Positions 1-10,533 of a DNA stretch of 64,000 bases are shown in pieces. How positions within the stretch are numbered: the first letter of the stretch is position 1; each line of letters begins with the position of its first letter. The notes below the pieces were generated by a model. The model was not told the DNA's origin. It did no database searches and saw only the letters and a list, made by a program, of their open reading frames with translations. Both the position numbers and the translations under genes were made by a program. The DNA is from Polynucleobacter hallstattensis (GTDB lineage: Bacteria; Pseudomonadota; Gammaproteobacteria; Burkholderiales; Burkholderiaceae): NCBI RefSeq assembly GCF_018881835.1, contig NZ_JACVPO010000001.1, forward strand, positions 62,001-126,000, given 5' to 3'.

Positions 1-168
1 TACCAAGGCACCTCTGTCATTAGTGGTGTTGATGCAGGCTCTCGTGTGGTTATTGAAGGCAAGCAAAACCTGCGTCCTGGAAGCAAAATCCGAGAAGCAA
101 AAAAGGTAGCTGCTACCGCTCCTCCAGCTAAAACAGCGGCACCCTCTCCCGCACCCGAGAAAAAATGA
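1..168 (+). CDS. RND efflux periplasmic adaptor (membrane fusion protein), C-terminal end only
   Basis: The first 168 bases are an open frame with no start in the window that ends in TGA at 166-168; its ATG-like overlap (ATGA) with the next gene is typical of a coupled operon. The visible 55 residues contain a stretch about gaining a property at a 'V.AGSRVVIEGKQNLRPGSKI' region, the usual end of the membrane-proximal domain of HlyD/AcrA-type adaptors, then an Ala/Pro/Lys-rich tail. Position directly before an RND pump supports the role of joining pump to outer-membrane channel. The family call depends mainly on context because most of the gene is outside the window. Confidence 0.75.
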   Translation, partial: YQGTSVISGVDAGSRVVIEGKQNLRPGSKIREAKKVAATAPPAKTAAPSPAPEKK

Positions 169-3100
169 CGCTCTCTGAATTATGTATTAGACGCCCCGTG
201 ATGACGGTGCTGCTATCTATTTCCACAGTGATAGCAGGCACCGTTGCCTACTTCAATATTCCTGTTGCAGCACTACCTAGTTTTAATACCCCCATCATTT
301 CAGTTAGCGCGAGTCTCCCGGGAGCAGCGCCAGAAAACATGGCGTCTTCTGTGGCGCTACCACTTGAAAAAGAATTCTCAACGATTGATGGCATCAAGGT
401 CATTAGCTCAACTAATACCCTAGGGTCTACTAGTATCACCTTGGAGTTTACGAGTGAGCGAGATATTGATAAAGCTGCAGTAGACGTACAAGCAGCTTTA
501 CTACGTGCGCAGCGTAGGTTACCTATTGAAATGACGGTTCCCCCGTCTTATCGCAAAATCAATCCTGCCGATACTGCAGTTCTTGTTATCCGGGTAAGCT
601 CGCCATCGATCAGCCTTGCTGAAATCAATGATTACGCCGAAAACCTTCTAGCTCCAAATATCTCGACGATCAGCGGAGTTTCTCAAGTGCAAGTGTATGG
701 TGCGAAGCGCTATGCCGTTCGTGTCAGCGTTCGCCCCGATGCTTTGGGCAACCGCAATATCACCATGGAAGAGTTGGCCACTGCGATTAATAAAGCCAAT
801 ACCAATAGTCCAGTAGGAACCCTGGATGGACCACGTCAACTGATTACTATTTATGCTAATCCTCAATTAGTAAAAGCAGAAGAATTTGGCAACCTAGTCA
901 TTGCCCAGCGCAATGGCTTGCCGGTGTATCTTCAAGATGTTGCAGACGTCCAAGAAAGCTTCGAGGATGTGAAGACCTTCGCCACATCAGGTGGGGAGCG
1001 CTCGATTGCGATTGGGATTTTGCGGCAACCCAATGCCAATACAGTGGATCTAGTCAAAGCAATCAAAAAATTATTGCCCAGACTCCAAGAGCAAATGCCT
1101 GCGTCTATTAAGTTGACGCTCATTAACGATAGATCCCTTTCCATCATTGAGGCAATTCATGATGTCAACATCACGCTCGCGTTAACTATTTTCCTCGTCG
1201 TGTTGGTGATATTTTTGTTCTTAAAGCGCATCTCTGCAACCCTCATCCCCTCGATTAGCCTGCCAATTTCCCTAATCGGTGCATTCTTTTTACTCTATGT
1301 ATTGGGCTACAGCTTAGACAATATTTCCTTGCTAGGAATTACCTTGGCAGTTGGCTTGGTAGTGGACGATGCCATTGTTGTGCTTGAAAATATCATGCGC
1401 TACATTGAGCAAGGCATGGATCCCCTTAAGGCATCACTCAAGGGCAGCAAAGAGGTGGGATTCACGATCATTTCCATCTCCATATCTTTGGTTGCGGTCT
1501 TCATCCCCCTCTTCTTTATGGCCGGTCCAATCGGCCTACTCTTTAGAGAATTTGCAGTGGTGGTTTCGCTGTCTATCTTAGTATCGGCGGTAGTCTCCCT
1601 GACCATAGTGCCACTGCTCTGTAGCCGTTTTTTACCGAAGCCTGGTGATCATCCAAAAGAATATGCTGTCACCAAACAGTTTGATCGGATTTTTGACTGG
1701 TCTCTAAAGACCTATGTTCACTATTTGGACCTAGCACTACTTAATCGCAAAAAAGTATTGTGGGGTGCGGTTGCTAGCTTCTTCATCACCATCTACTTAT
1801 TTAGCAATAGTCCGAAGGGCTTCTTTCCTGAAGAGGATATTGGACAAATCACCGCTACCACGGAAGCTTCAGAAGACACCTCTTTTAAAACCATGTTGCA
1901 GCTTCAAGATCGTGCAGCTGAGATTGTCAATAACGATCCCAATGTGGCTAACTCCATCTCCATCTTGGGTGGCGGCCAAAGTGCAGGTAGAAATACTGGT
2001 CGCTTCTTCATCATCCTCAAACCTAAGGGCGATCGAGAAAAGATGAGTAAGGTGATCGAAGGTCTTAGAAATAAATTTAAAGATGTTCCAGGTCTGCAGG
2101 TTTATATGCGCCCTGTTCAAAACTTACAACTCGGCGGTAGAAGCAGTAAGAGCCGCTACCAATTTACGCTTCAAAGTGTAGGCTTTGAAGGCGTGAACGA
2201 GTGGGCTGACAAGATGACAGATAAGATACGCAGCAATCCGATCTTTAGAGATGTCACAAGCGATTCCAAGATGAAAGGTCTTAATGTCAAGATTGAGATC
2301 GATCGTGAAAAAGCGGCTAGCGCTGGTGTAACGATCGCTGATATTCGTGGTGCGCTTTACAACTCATTTGGTGAACGCCAAGTGTCAACTATCTACACGC
2401 CAGTCAACACCTATTACGTCATCTTAGAAACCGCTGAGAGTGACCGTCAATTTGAAACTGATTTAAATAAGGTCTATGTCAGAGGTCGCGCAACAGATAA
2501 GTTAATTCCCCTCTCCAGTCTGGCCAGTTTTGTGCGCACTGTTGGTCCAACAGCCGTGAATCATCAAGGTCAAATTCCAGCGGTGACCATTTCCTTCAAC
2601 CTGGCGCCAGATGTGTTCCTAGGTGATGCAACCAAAGCAATTGATGGGTACGAAAAAGAGATCGGGCTTCCACCTTCAATCATTACCAGCTATGGTGGTG
2701 ATGCCGCGGTATTCAAAGACAATCAGTCGGGACAAGTCATCTTAATCTTGGCTGCTTTAGGCGTTATTTATATATTGCTCGGCGTACTCTACGAAAGCTA
2801 CATTCATCCTCTGACTATTTTGGCCGGCCTACCCTCAGCTGCGATTGGTGCGATTTTGGCTCTGCGTATTTTTGGCTTTGAGTTAACCGTAGTTGCATCC
2901 ATTGGCATCCTGCTGCTGATCGGTATCGTCAAGAAGAATGCGATCCTAATGATTGACTTCGCTTTGGATGCCCAGCGCAACCAAGGTATGTCACCAGAAA
3001 AGGCTATCCGTGAGGCTTGCATATTGCGCTTCAGACCAATCATGATGACAACGATTGCTGCCTTGATGGGCGCCTTTCCCATTGCATTAGGTTTAGGCGC

Positions 3101-3263
3101 AGGTGCCGAATTGCGTCAACCCTTGGGCATCAGCGTAGCTGGCGGTTTAATCTTCTCGCAGTTTGTAACGCTCATCATTACTCCCTTAATCTATCTGTAT
3201 CTAGATAAATATGCGGGTAACGGCCCCTTTGAAATACCCTCATCCGTCTTAGAAGGTACCTAA
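165..3263 (+). CDS. RND multidrug efflux transporter, inner-membrane permease
   Basis: A 1032-residue pump of the AcrB/MdtB/MexF (HAE-1) family, the usual length for the family. It would export drugs or other hydrophobic compounds using the proton gradient, together with the adaptor encoded just upstream. Visible signs are the N-terminal membrane helix after MTLSELCIRRPVMTVLL, two large periplasmic loops, and two blocks of helices near residues 335-500 and 865-1015. The paired aspartates of the proton relay lie at about D401/D402 (VGLVVDDAIVVLEN), and a lysine in the later helix block (IVKKNAILMIDF, about K923/K924) matches the relay lysine. The start ATG overlaps the adaptor stop. Substrate cannot be told from sequence. 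No outer-membrane factor gene follows; the next gene is dnaQ. Confidence 0.95.
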   Translation: MTLSELCIRRPVMTVLLSISTVIAGTVAYFNIPVAALPSFNTPIISVSASLPGAAPENMASSVALPLEKEFSTIDGIKVISSTNTLGSTSITLEFTSERDIDKAAVDVQAALLRAQRRLPIEMTVPPSYRKINPADTAVLVIRVSSPSISLAEINDYAENLLAPNISTISGVSQVQVYGAKRYAVRVSVRPDALGNRNITMEELATAINKANTNSPVGTLDGPRQLITIYANPQLVKAEEFGNLVIAQRNGLPVYLQDVADVQESFEDVKTFATSGGERSIAIGILRQPNANTVDLVKAIKKLLPRLQEQMPASIKLTLINDRSLSIIEAIHDVNITLALTIFLVVLVIFLFLKRISATLIPSISLPISLIGAFFLLYVLGYSLDNISLLGITLAVGLVVDDAIVVLENIMRYIEQGMDPLKASLKGSKEVGFTIISISISLVAVFIPLFFMAGPIGLLFREFAVVVSLSILVSAVVSLTIVPLLCSRFLPKPGDHPKEYAVTKQFDRIFDWSLKTYVHYLDLALLNRKKVLWGAVASFFITIYLFSNSPKGFFPEEDIGQITATTEASEDTSFKTMLQLQDRAAEIVNNDPNVANSISILGGGQSAGRNTGRFFIILKPKGDREKMSKVIEGLRNKFKDVPGLQVYMRPVQNLQLGGRSSKSRYQFTLQSVGFEGVNEWADKMTDKIRSNPIFRDVTSDSKMKGLNVKIEIDREKAASAGVTIADIRGALYNSFGERQVSTIYTPVNTYYVILETAESDRQFETDLNKVYVRGRATDKLIPLSSLASFVRTVGPTAVNHQGQIPAVTISFNLAPDVFLGDATKAIDGYEKEIGLPPSIITSYGGDAAVFKDNQSGQVILILAALGVIYILLGVLYESYIHPLTILAGLPSAAIGAILALRIFGFELTVVASIGILLLIGIVKKNAILMIDFALDAQRNQGMSPEKAIREACILRFRPIMMTTIAALMGAFPIALGLGAGAELRQPLGISVAGGLIFSQFVTLIITPLIYLYLDKYAGNGPFEIPSSVLEGT

Positions 3264-3973
3264 TGCGTCAAGTTATTCTCGATACCGAAACAACTGGTCT
3301 TAATCCGGCTACAGGCGATCGCATTATTGAAATTGGCTGCGTTGAGATGGTAGGCCGTCGCCTAACTGATCGCACCTTTCATTACTACATTAATCCTGAG
3401 CGTGATATCGATGCCGGCGCCTTTGCGGTCCATGGTCTCTCTCGTGAGTTCCTGTCCGACAAGCCGGTATTTTCAAATATTGTGGAAGAGTTAATTGAGT
3501 TTGTTGATGGGGCTGAAGTAGTTATTCATAATGCGGCGTTTGACTTAGGCTTCCTTGATAACGAGTTTGCACTGCTCAAGCGCCCGGCCTTTAGGGGTCT
3601 TGCCTCCAAAATTACCGACACTCTACTAGACGCTCGTCAAATGTTTCCGGGCAAGCGCAATTCGCTTGATGCCTTGTGCGAACGCTTTGCGATTAGCAAT
3701 CAACATCGAACCTTGCACGGCGCTTTATTAGACGCCCAATTATTAGCTGAAGTTTATGTAGCGATGACGCGCGGTCAAGAAGACTTATCGATTGACCTGA
3801 TTGATTACACCGTTGGCACTGATGCTTCAGGACAAACGAAAGCTTTGCCAACAAAGCTAAAAATCGTGGCTGCGAGCGAGGAAGATTGCCAGTTGCATGA
3901 AAAAATCTTGGCTGAAATTGCCAAGGCAAGCAAGAAGGATCCCGTCTGGAGCCCCTCTGCTGTTGCTAATTAA
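3263..3973 (+). CDS. dnaQ: DNA polymerase III epsilon subunit (3'-5' proofreading exonuclease)
   Basis: A 236-residue DEDDh exonuclease that proofreads for the replicative polymerase. The ExoI motif LDTETTGLNP places the metal-binding pair at D7 and E9; ExoII is around VVIHNAAFDLGFLDNE; ExoIII HGALLDAQLLAEVY supplies H152 and D157. Length fits bacterial DnaQ, including a C-terminal tail for binding the alpha subunit. Its ATG shares one base with the stop of the pump gene (TAATG), so it is probably translated from the same transcript, although the two jobs are unrelated. It is followed by a convergent gene after only 11 bases. Confidence 0.95.
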   Translation: MRQVILDTETTGLNPATGDRIIEIGCVEMVGRRLTDRTFHYYINPERDIDAGAFAVHGLSREFLSDKPVFSNIVEELIEFVDGAEVVIHNAAFDLGFLDNEFALLKRPAFRGLASKITDTLLDARQMFPGKRNSLDALCERFAISNQHRTLHGALLDAQLLAEVYVAMTRGQEDLSIDLIDYTVGTDASGQTKALPTKLKIVAASEEDCQLHEKILAEIAKASKKDPVWSPSAVAN

Positions 3974-3984
3974 AAAGTATTTTA

Positions 3985-4644
3985 TTAGCTGATAGCGCGG
4001 CGGATATCATCCGCTTTAGGTTTAGATCCTATAACAGACTCTGTATCGTGCTCAGTTGTATTTTCGATCGTCTCGATCAGCGCTTCTTGCATTCGAATAT
4101 TGTCTTTTGGGCAAATAGGTGCGCCATAGGTTGCCCACTTCTTCAGTAGCGTCACCTCATATCCACACTGGCTACATTTGGCTTTATTGCGACTCGCATT
4201 GCTCGGCCTTGGAGGAGGGAAAACAATTGCCTGATGTGGATATGGCCCAAGCTCTTGGCTAATCATCATGAGACGCACCACCAACTCTTCGGTCGCATGC
4301 GCCATTCTGGCGGGGCCCTCCAAACCAACAGTCTGAGCAATACCTTTGAAGTCCTCACCATGGCCGCTGAAGCAATCGTCCACGGCATGGCATAGCTCAT
4401 GTACTAAGGTATCAAGAAGTTGAACAGGATCATCCAGCTTAGGTGAAATAAAGATCTCATTAACTCCACCACCAGAGCGCTCGCGTGGCCAACATTGTCC
4501 CGGCGTTGTTCTCGGACTACTAGAGGCCGGGAAGCCACAAGACACTCTCACTGGAGGTATGGCATATCCCGCCTTTGAGAATACCGGCTCCAAATGTCTC
4601 ACAGCATCTTTTAACCAAGATTCTCTTAGGGAGTGTTGCTTCAT
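3985..4644 (-). CDS. SprT-like zinc metalloprotease-fold protein
   Basis: A 219-residue protein with a HELCH motif (H82, E83, H86) preceded by a hydrophobic stretch, the HExxH zinc site of SprT-like proteins. The C-terminal third has a CSQC pair and a CPKD sequence about 23 residues later, as in the zinc ribbon that follows SprT domains, but the last expected cysteine is an aspartate. SprT-domain proteins include DNA-protein crosslink proteases in eukaryotes; the function of the bacterial members is unclear, so no process is claimed. It is convergent with dnaQ and lies downstream of an Old Yellow Enzyme gene on the same strand. Confidence 0.8.
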   Translation of the reverse strand: MKQHSLRESWLKDAVRHLEPVFSKAGYAIPPVRVSCGFPASSSPRTTPGQCWPRERSGGGVNEIFISPKLDDPVQLLDTLVHELCHAVDDCFSGHGEDFKGIAQTVGLEGPARMAHATEELVVRLMMISQELGPYPHQAIVFPPPRPSNASRNKAKCSQCGYEVTLLKKWATYGAPICPKDNIRMQEALIETIENTTEHDTESVIGSKPKADDIRRAIS

Positions 4645-4688
4645 TTATCGATCACTTCATTCAATATAGTTATGTTGTTTGACAGGAA

Positions 4689-5810
4689 TTATCGCTGCCC
4701 TACTTTGACATCGCCAAAAATGGCCTGGGCTTCACGCGGCAAGCAGCGCCAGTAACGCTCATTTGAAGGCACGATGCCGCCCAAAGCTGCAGCAGCCTCC
4801 CAGGTCCAACGGGGTTTGTACAAAAATGCACGTGCTAGAGCAATTAAATCTGCATCCCCTTTTTGTAAGATATCTTCAGCTTGATGAGGGTCGGTAATTA
4901 AGCCAACTGTCATCGTTGGAATACCAGACTTGTCTTTCACAATCTTGGCGAATGGCACTTGGTAATTTGGCCCAATTGCAATCTTTTGCATTGGAGAAAT
5001 TCCCCCTGATGAAATATGAACAAAATCACATCCTAAGGGCTTTAGTCGAGCAGCAAAATCAGCCGTCTCTTCGGGCGTCCAACCACCCTCAATCCAATCG
5101 TTTGCAGAGATACGGATACCTAAGACACCTTGATAGACCTTTCGTACCGCCGCAAATAATTCCAATGGAAAGCGGATACGGTTTTCATAAGAGCCACCAT
5201 ATTCATCCGTGCGTTGATTGGCGATGGGCGACAAAAACTGGTGCAAGAGATAGCCATGGGCACCATGCAATTCAATACCATCGACCCCAATCCGCTCAGA
5301 GCGCTGCGCAGCAATAACAAATGCGGTGATGAGCTCAGTTAGCTCTGTTTTTGAGAGCTCGTGCGGCAAACGCTCATCCTTTAACTGTGGAATGGCTGAT
5401 GGCGCAACCATGTCCCATCCGCCCTGCTCTTTGGAGAGTAATTGACCGCCAGCCCAAGGGCTTGCACTGGAAGCTTTACGGCCAGCATGCGCCAGCTGAA
5501 TAAATACAGGGGTGGCTGGAGCTAAGCTCCGGGCTCTCGTGAGCTTGTCTTTCAGGGCCGCTTCTGTGCGGTCATCCCACAGACCCAGGCATACAGGGGT
5601 AATCCGTCCCTCAGGGGTCACGCCGGTAGCCTCGATGATGAAGAGTCCTGCGCCACTATTGAGTAGATTGCCCCAGTGCATTAAATGCCAATCCTGAGCC
5701 TCCCCATTAACTGCAGAGTATTGGCACATCGGGGCCACAACTACCCGGTTTGATAGGGTTAAAGGCCCCTTAGGGGAGCTTAGAACATAACTGGAGAATA
5801 AAAGACTCAT
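4689..5810 (-). CDS. NADH:flavin oxidoreductase, Old Yellow Enzyme family (YqjM-like)
   Basis: An FMN-dependent TIM-barrel enzyme expected to reduce activated C=C bonds of enones with NAD(P)H. The early PMCQYSAVNGEAQDWHLMHWG region is the signature of the YqjM (class II) group, with the redox-tuning cysteine; ELHGAHGYLLHQFLSP carries the two substrate-binding histidines. The frame could open earlier at a GTG (5843), but the ATG at 5810 has an AGGTAA ribosome site six bases upstream and yields the standard MSLLFSSYVL start, so 373 residues is preferred. The physiological substrate is unknown. It is divergent from mmsA. Confidence 0.9.
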   Translation of the reverse strand: MSLLFSSYVLSSPKGPLTLSNRVVVAPMCQYSAVNGEAQDWHLMHWGNLLNSGAGLFIIEATGVTPEGRITPVCLGLWDDRTEAALKDKLTRARSLAPATPVFIQLAHAGRKASSASPWAGGQLLSKEQGGWDMVAPSAIPQLKDERLPHELSKTELTELITAFVIAAQRSERIGVDGIELHGAHGYLLHQFLSPIANQRTDEYGGSYENRIRFPLELFAAVRKVYQGVLGIRISANDWIEGGWTPEETADFAARLKPLGCDFVHISSGGISPMQKIAIGPNYQVPFAKIVKDKSGIPTMTVGLITDPHQAEDILQKGDADLIALARAFLYKPRWTWEAAAALGGIVPSNERYWRCLPREAQAIFGDVKVGQR

Positions 5811-5961
5811 TTGTTTACCTTTAGGGCTGAAAAAGCGTAACACTAGCTAAAGCGATAAAATAGATTCTGTAGAATAAACGAGACCACAGAGTTGTGCGGA
5901 ATCTAGTCCAAGCATCTTTATTGAACCCAAAACCAGACATCAGAATATTAAGTAAATCACT

Positions 5962-7482
5962 ATGAGCGAACCCCAAGCTTTTACATCAAAAGAAGATATT
6001 GGCCATTTCGTGGGCGGTAAAGTCGTCACCCCAAAAGATGGTCGTTTCGCTGATGTATTTAATCCCTCCACAGGCGCTGTCGCAAGACGCGTAGCCCTAG
6101 CCAGCCGCAAAGAGGTTGATGATGTTGTAGCAAACGCTCATGCAGCCTTCCAGACTTGGAGCCAGACCTCCCCATTGCGCCGTGCGCGCATTTTGTTTAA
6201 GTATCTTGAGCTACTCAATGCGAATCGTGATGAGTTGGCTGCCATCATTACTGCTGAACACGGCAAAGTATTTACTGATGCCCAGGGTGAAGTTACCCGC
6301 GGTATTGAAATTGTGGAGTTCGCTACCGGCATTCCAGAACTACTCAAAGGTGATTACACCGAGCAAGTATCTACCGATATTGATAACTGGGTTATGCGCC
6401 AGCCTTTAGGTGTTGTTGCTGGCATAACGCCATTTAACTTCCCTGTCATGGTGCCAATGTGGATGTTCCCAGTGGCGATTGCCTGTGGGAACAGCTTCAT
6501 TCTGAAAGCTAGCCCAACCGATCCATCCGCTTCACTATTCATGGCCAAGTTACTAACTCAGGCTGGCTTGCCCGATGGTGTATTCAACGTAGTGCAAGGC
6601 GATAAAGAAGCGGTAGATGCCTTGATTGAGAATCCCGATGTCAAGGCAGTGAGCTTTGTAGGCTCTACCCCCATTGCCAATTACATCTATGAGCGTTGCG
6701 CGCACTTTGGTAAGCGCTCCCAGGCTTTAGGTGGCGCTAAGAATCACATGGTAGTAATGCCTGATGCGGATATCGATAAGACGATTGATGCCTTGATTGG
6801 TGCGGCCTATGGCTCTGCTGGTGAACGTTGCATGGCCATCTCAGTGGCGGTTTTGGTTGGTGATGTTGCCGAGAAAATCATGCCAAAACTCATCGAGCGT
6901 ACCAAGACCCTGAAGGTGAAGAATGGCATGGAGCTCGATGCCGAAATGGGCCCTATCGTTACTAAAGCTGCTTTAGAGCGCATCACTGGCTATATTGATA
7001 GCGGTGTTGCTTCTGGCGCAAAGCTACTAGTAGACGGTCGTGGTCTGAAGGTGCCAGGTCATGAGAATGGCTTCTTTATCGGTGGTACCCTCTTTGATAA
7101 CGTCACCCCTGATATGAAAATCTATCTAGAAGAAATTTTCGGGCCAGTGCTCTCTTGCATGCGTGTAGCGAACTTCACTGAAGCGCTCAATTTAGTGAAC
7201 TCCTGTGAGTTTGGTAATGGCGTAGCTTGCTTTACGAGCGACGGTAATATTGCCCGTGAATTTGCCCGCCGTGTACAAGTTGGCATGGTTGGTATTAACG
7301 TACCTATCCCTGTTCCAATGGCTTGGCATGGTTTTGGCGGTTGGAAGAAATCCCTCTTTGGCGACATGCATGCCTACGGCAAAGAAGGTGTTCGTTTCTA
7401 TACTAAGCAAAAGAGTGTGATGCAACGCTGGCCTGAGAGCATTGCTAAGGGCGCAGAGTTTGTGATGCCGACTTCGAAGTAA
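5962..7482 (+). CDS. mmsA: CoA-acylating methylmalonate-semialdehyde dehydrogenase
   Basis: A 506-residue aldehyde dehydrogenase of the MmsA type, which converts methylmalonate semialdehyde (from valine) or malonate semialdehyde to propionyl- or acetyl-CoA with NAD and CoA. The cofactor region [17 protein letters not shown] and the catalytic cysteine in [11 protein letters not shown] are present, and AERCMA is diagnostic for this branch. It stands alone: other valine-degradation genes are not next to it, and a good intrinsic terminator follows. A standalone mmsA can also serve inositol or beta-alanine breakdown, so the pathway is inferred. Confidence 0.93.
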   Translation: MSEPQAFTSKEDIGHFVGGKVVTPKDGRFADVFNPSTGAVARRVALASRKEVDDVVANAHAAFQTWSQTSPLRRARILFKYLELLNANRDELAAIITAEHGKVFTDAQGEVTRGIEIVEFATGIPELLKGDYTEQVSTDIDNWVMRQPLGVVAGITPFNFPVMVPMWMFPVAIACGNSFILKASPTDPSASLFMAKLLTQAGLPDGVFNVVQGDKEAVDALIENPDVKAVSFVGSTPIANYIYERCAHFGKRSQALGGAKNHMVVMPDADIDKTIDALIGAAYGSAGERCMAISVAVLVGDVAEKIMPKLIERTKTLKVKNGMELDAEMGPIVTKAALERITGYIDSGVASGAKLLVDGRGLKVPGHENGFFIGGTLFDNVTPDMKIYLEEIFGPVLSCMRVANFTEALNLVNSCEFGNGVACFTSDGNIAREFARRVQVGMVGINVPIPVPMAWHGFGGWKKSLFGDMHAYGKEGVRFYTKQKSVMQRWPESIAKGAEFVMPTSK

Positions 7483-7515
7483 TTACTGATCCGCAGAGAG
7501 TATCTGTAGATATCA

Positions 7516-7545
7516 ATAGCGACCTTCGGGTCGCTATTTTTTATT
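7516..7545 (+). terminator. Intrinsic terminator of mmsA
   Basis: A GC-rich hairpin (ATAGCGACC / GGTCGCTAT around a TTCG loop) followed by a run of T lies 34 bases after the mmsA stop. The UUCG tetraloop makes it especially stable. The T-run is on the plus side only, so it serves mmsA rather than the convergent transporter operon. Confidence 0.85.
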
Positions 7546-7570
7546 ATTAATTCTCAACTCAGTGGTGATG

Positions 7571-8236
7571 CTAAGTGGGAATGAGATAACGCCTTTCAAT
7601 GGCACGAGCGAATAATACGATCACTGATACCAGGGCTAAATAAACCAAGGCAGCCAAAAAATAGGCCTTAAAGAATTGGAAGTTGGTCGCAGCCAACTCT
7701 TGTACCCGAGCAAAGAATTCAGTGTACTGAATCAAGAAGGCTACAGAGCTATCTTTGAGATTCGCAATCACTTGATTCGTTAAAGCTGGAATAGATAGTC
7801 GAATTACCTGTGGCAAAGTAATCAACCGAAAGATCTGCAAAGGACTGAAGCCCTGCGCACTTGCCGCCTCTAACTGACTCTTGTCCAAACCATTGAAGGC
7901 AGTCTTGAGATATGCCGCATTGTAAGCTGCTACGTTGAATGTAAATCCAATGAAAGCGACTGTGAATGGAGAAAGTCGAACGCCCCACTGCGGCAAGCCG
8001 TAATACATCAAGAACAATAAAACAATTAATGGCATTCCGATAAAAAAGGAGATGTAAGAATTGATGGCACTTCGCACGTATTGATTTTTACTCAGCGTGA
8101 GATAAAACACCACGATGCCTAAAAGCAATCCTGAAATACTAATCAAGCCTGCCAATTGCAAAGTCTTCACTAGCCCCGTCAAAATCAAAGGCATTTGCTC
8201 CGTGAGATCACGAGCGAAGGATGGCCACCCTCCCAT
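7571..8236 (-). CDS. Polar amino acid ABC transporter, permease subunit 2
   Basis: A 221-residue inner-membrane permease of the HisM/GlnP family (about five helices). The cytoplasmic coupling loop shows the family EAA motif as EAASAQGFSPLQIFRLITLPQ. Its ATG overlaps the stop of the ATPase gene by one base (TAATG), so it is translated in concert with it. It is last in a four-gene importer operon: binding lipoprotein, permease 1, ATPase, permease 2. Two different permeases suggest a heterodimeric channel. The substrate is probably a polar or acidic amino acid, but this is not determinable here. Confidence 0.92.
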   Translation of the reverse strand: MGGWPSFARDLTEQMPLILTGLVKTLQLAGLISISGLLLGIVVFYLTLSKNQYVRSAINSYISFFIGMPLIVLLFLMYYGLPQWGVRLSPFTVAFIGFTFNVAAYNAAYLKTAFNGLDKSQLEAASAQGFSPLQIFRLITLPQVIRLSIPALTNQVIANLKDSSVAFLIQYTEFFARVQELAATNFQFFKAYFLAALVYLALVSVIVLFARAIERRYLIPT

Positions 8237-8967
8237 TAACGCTTCTCCTCGGCACCAAAGAAGGCTTTGATATCTGGATCGGAATGCTGACTTAATACAT
8301 CAATTCGATCATCGGCCCGAATGACACCACGATCTAGAAACATCACGGTATCAGCTATATTGCGTGCCAAGTTAAGATCGTGGGTCACACAGATCATCGT
8401 GATCCCTTCGCTATGCAAACGATTAATCAGATCCGCCACATCTCTAGACATCACGGGATCTAGTGCTGAGGTAGGCTCATCGAGTACCAAGACTGCTGGA
8501 TCCATAGCGAGTGCACGGGCAATAGCCACCCTCTGCTTCTGTCCACCAGAAAGTTGCGAGGGATATTTATTTTGATGGATCGTCATCTCAAAATGGGATA
8601 GCTCTTGGAGGGCTTTTTCTTTAGCCTCAGCCTTACCCATCTTATGTAGCTTGCGAAGGCCTAGTGATACGTTATCCAATACTGTGAGGTGACTATATAA
8701 GGCGAATTGCTGAAATACAAAACCAATTTGCTTGCGCAAATCGCGGACATCCACGTCAGGATGCAACACTTCCTTGCCTCTAAAAACAATCGATCCCGAG
8801 GTAGGCTCAACCAAACGATTAAGGCAACGTAATAAAGTAGATTTACCAGAGCCAGAGGCGCCCATTAAGACCCGAACATCACCCTCTTTTAAATCCAGGT
8901 TAATGTTGGATAAGACAGTTTGTCCATCAAACTCTTTTACTAAATCTCTCACTTGAATTAATGCCAC
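8236..8967 (-). CDS. Polar amino acid ABC transporter, ATP-binding subunit
   Basis: A 243-residue ABC ATPase of the GlnQ/HisP class. Visible motifs are Walker A GASGSGKST (near residue 35), the Q-loop in GFVFQQFALYSHLT, the signature LSGGQKQRVAIARAL, Walker B VLVLDEPTSALDP and the switch histidine in ICVTHDL. It powers uptake through the two neighbouring permeases. The gene lies 34 bases after permease 1. Confidence 0.95.
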   Translation of the reverse strand: MALIQVRDLVKEFDGQTVLSNINLDLKEGDVRVLMGASGSGKSTLLRCLNRLVEPTSGSIVFRGKEVLHPDVDVRDLRKQIGFVFQQFALYSHLTVLDNVSLGLRKLHKMGKAEAKEKALQELSHFEMTIHQNKYPSQLSGGQKQRVAIARALAMDPAVLVLDEPTSALDPVMSRDVADLINRLHSEGITMICVTHDLNLARNIADTVMFLDRGVIRADDRIDVLSQHSDPDIKAFFGAEEKR

Positions 8968-9001
8968 AGGAGTACCTCTTTAAATAATGTAGTCCTGGTG
9001 C

Positions 9002-9655
9002 TCATGCTGGAGTCATCCCTGGAATTTGGAAACGCTTACTCAGAAGTTGCACACCAACTAAGCAAATTCGGTAAATCACAAAATATAAAATGCCCACAGC
9101 TAGATAGACCTCAATGCCACGCAGCGTGGTAGAGGTGAGTGTCATCGCTTGCTTGGTAATCTCAGGGATCCCCACCGTATACGCAAATGGAGAATATTTG
9201 AGAACTGAGGTGAACTCATTGACCATGCCCGGTACTGAAAATCGCAGCATCTGGGGTAACTCGATAAACCTGAGAACCTGTATACGAGTCATTCCCATAG
9301 CCTGAGCAGCAATCACTTCAGCGGGATCTACTGAGTTAAACGCCCCCCGAAATACCTCGGCTAAATAGGCGGATGCCACTAAACCCAAACTGAGTGCCAT
9401 CGCCATTAAGGGTGGAACTTTAAAGCCAATCCCTGGTAAACCAAAGTACACCATAAATAGTAAGACCAACACTGGTACACCCCTAGAGACATAGGTATAG
9501 CAGTCAATCAGCGGGGTTAACCAGTAAATATCGAGACGGCGTAGGCTTGCTAAAAATAAGCCGACTACTAAGCCTGTTAGTGAGCAAACGAGAGTTACCA
9601 GAACCGTATAAGAAATGCCCTGAGCTAACTGGGCAAGAATATCCAGAAAAGTCAC
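9002..9655 (-). CDS. Polar amino acid ABC transporter, permease subunit 1
   Basis: A 217-residue HisQ/GlnM-type permease with five to six hydrophobic segments and the EAA-type coupling loop EVIAAQAMGMTRIQVLRFIELPQ. It pairs with the second permease of this operon, with which it shares fold but limited identity. It sits 44 bases after the binding-protein gene. Confidence 0.92.
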   Translation of the reverse strand: MTFLDILAQLAQGISYTVLVTLVCSLTGLVVGLFLASLRRLDIYWLTPLIDCYTYVSRGVPVLVLLFMVYFGLPGIGFKVPPLMAMALSLGLVASAYLAEVFRGAFNSVDPAEVIAAQAMGMTRIQVLRFIELPQMLRFSVPGMVNEFTSVLKYSPFAYTVGIPEITKQAMTLTSTTLRGIEVYLAVGILYFVIYRICLVGVQLLSKRFQIPGMTPA

Positions 9656-9699
9656 AGGGCAGCCTTTTGACTACTGATTGAGTTGTTAATAAATGGGGC

Positions 9700-10500
<801 letters not shown>

Positions 10501-10506
10501 TCACCA

Positions 10507-10515
10507 AGTATAGGG
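10507..10515 (-). promoter_or_regulatory. Possible -10 element of the amino acid importer operon
   Basis: On the minus strand TATACT lies about 55 bases before the binding-protein ATG, in the short gap after the DUF1178 gene. No good -35 hexamer is seen at 17 bases, so this is only a candidate. Confidence 0.3.
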
Positions 10516-10533
10516 GAATTAGGAGGCTGCTGG

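Noticed and set aside
5811..5843. Earlier GTG start of the Old Yellow Enzyme family gene
   Set aside because: It has no ribosome site, while the ATG at 5810 does and gives the usual family N-terminus.
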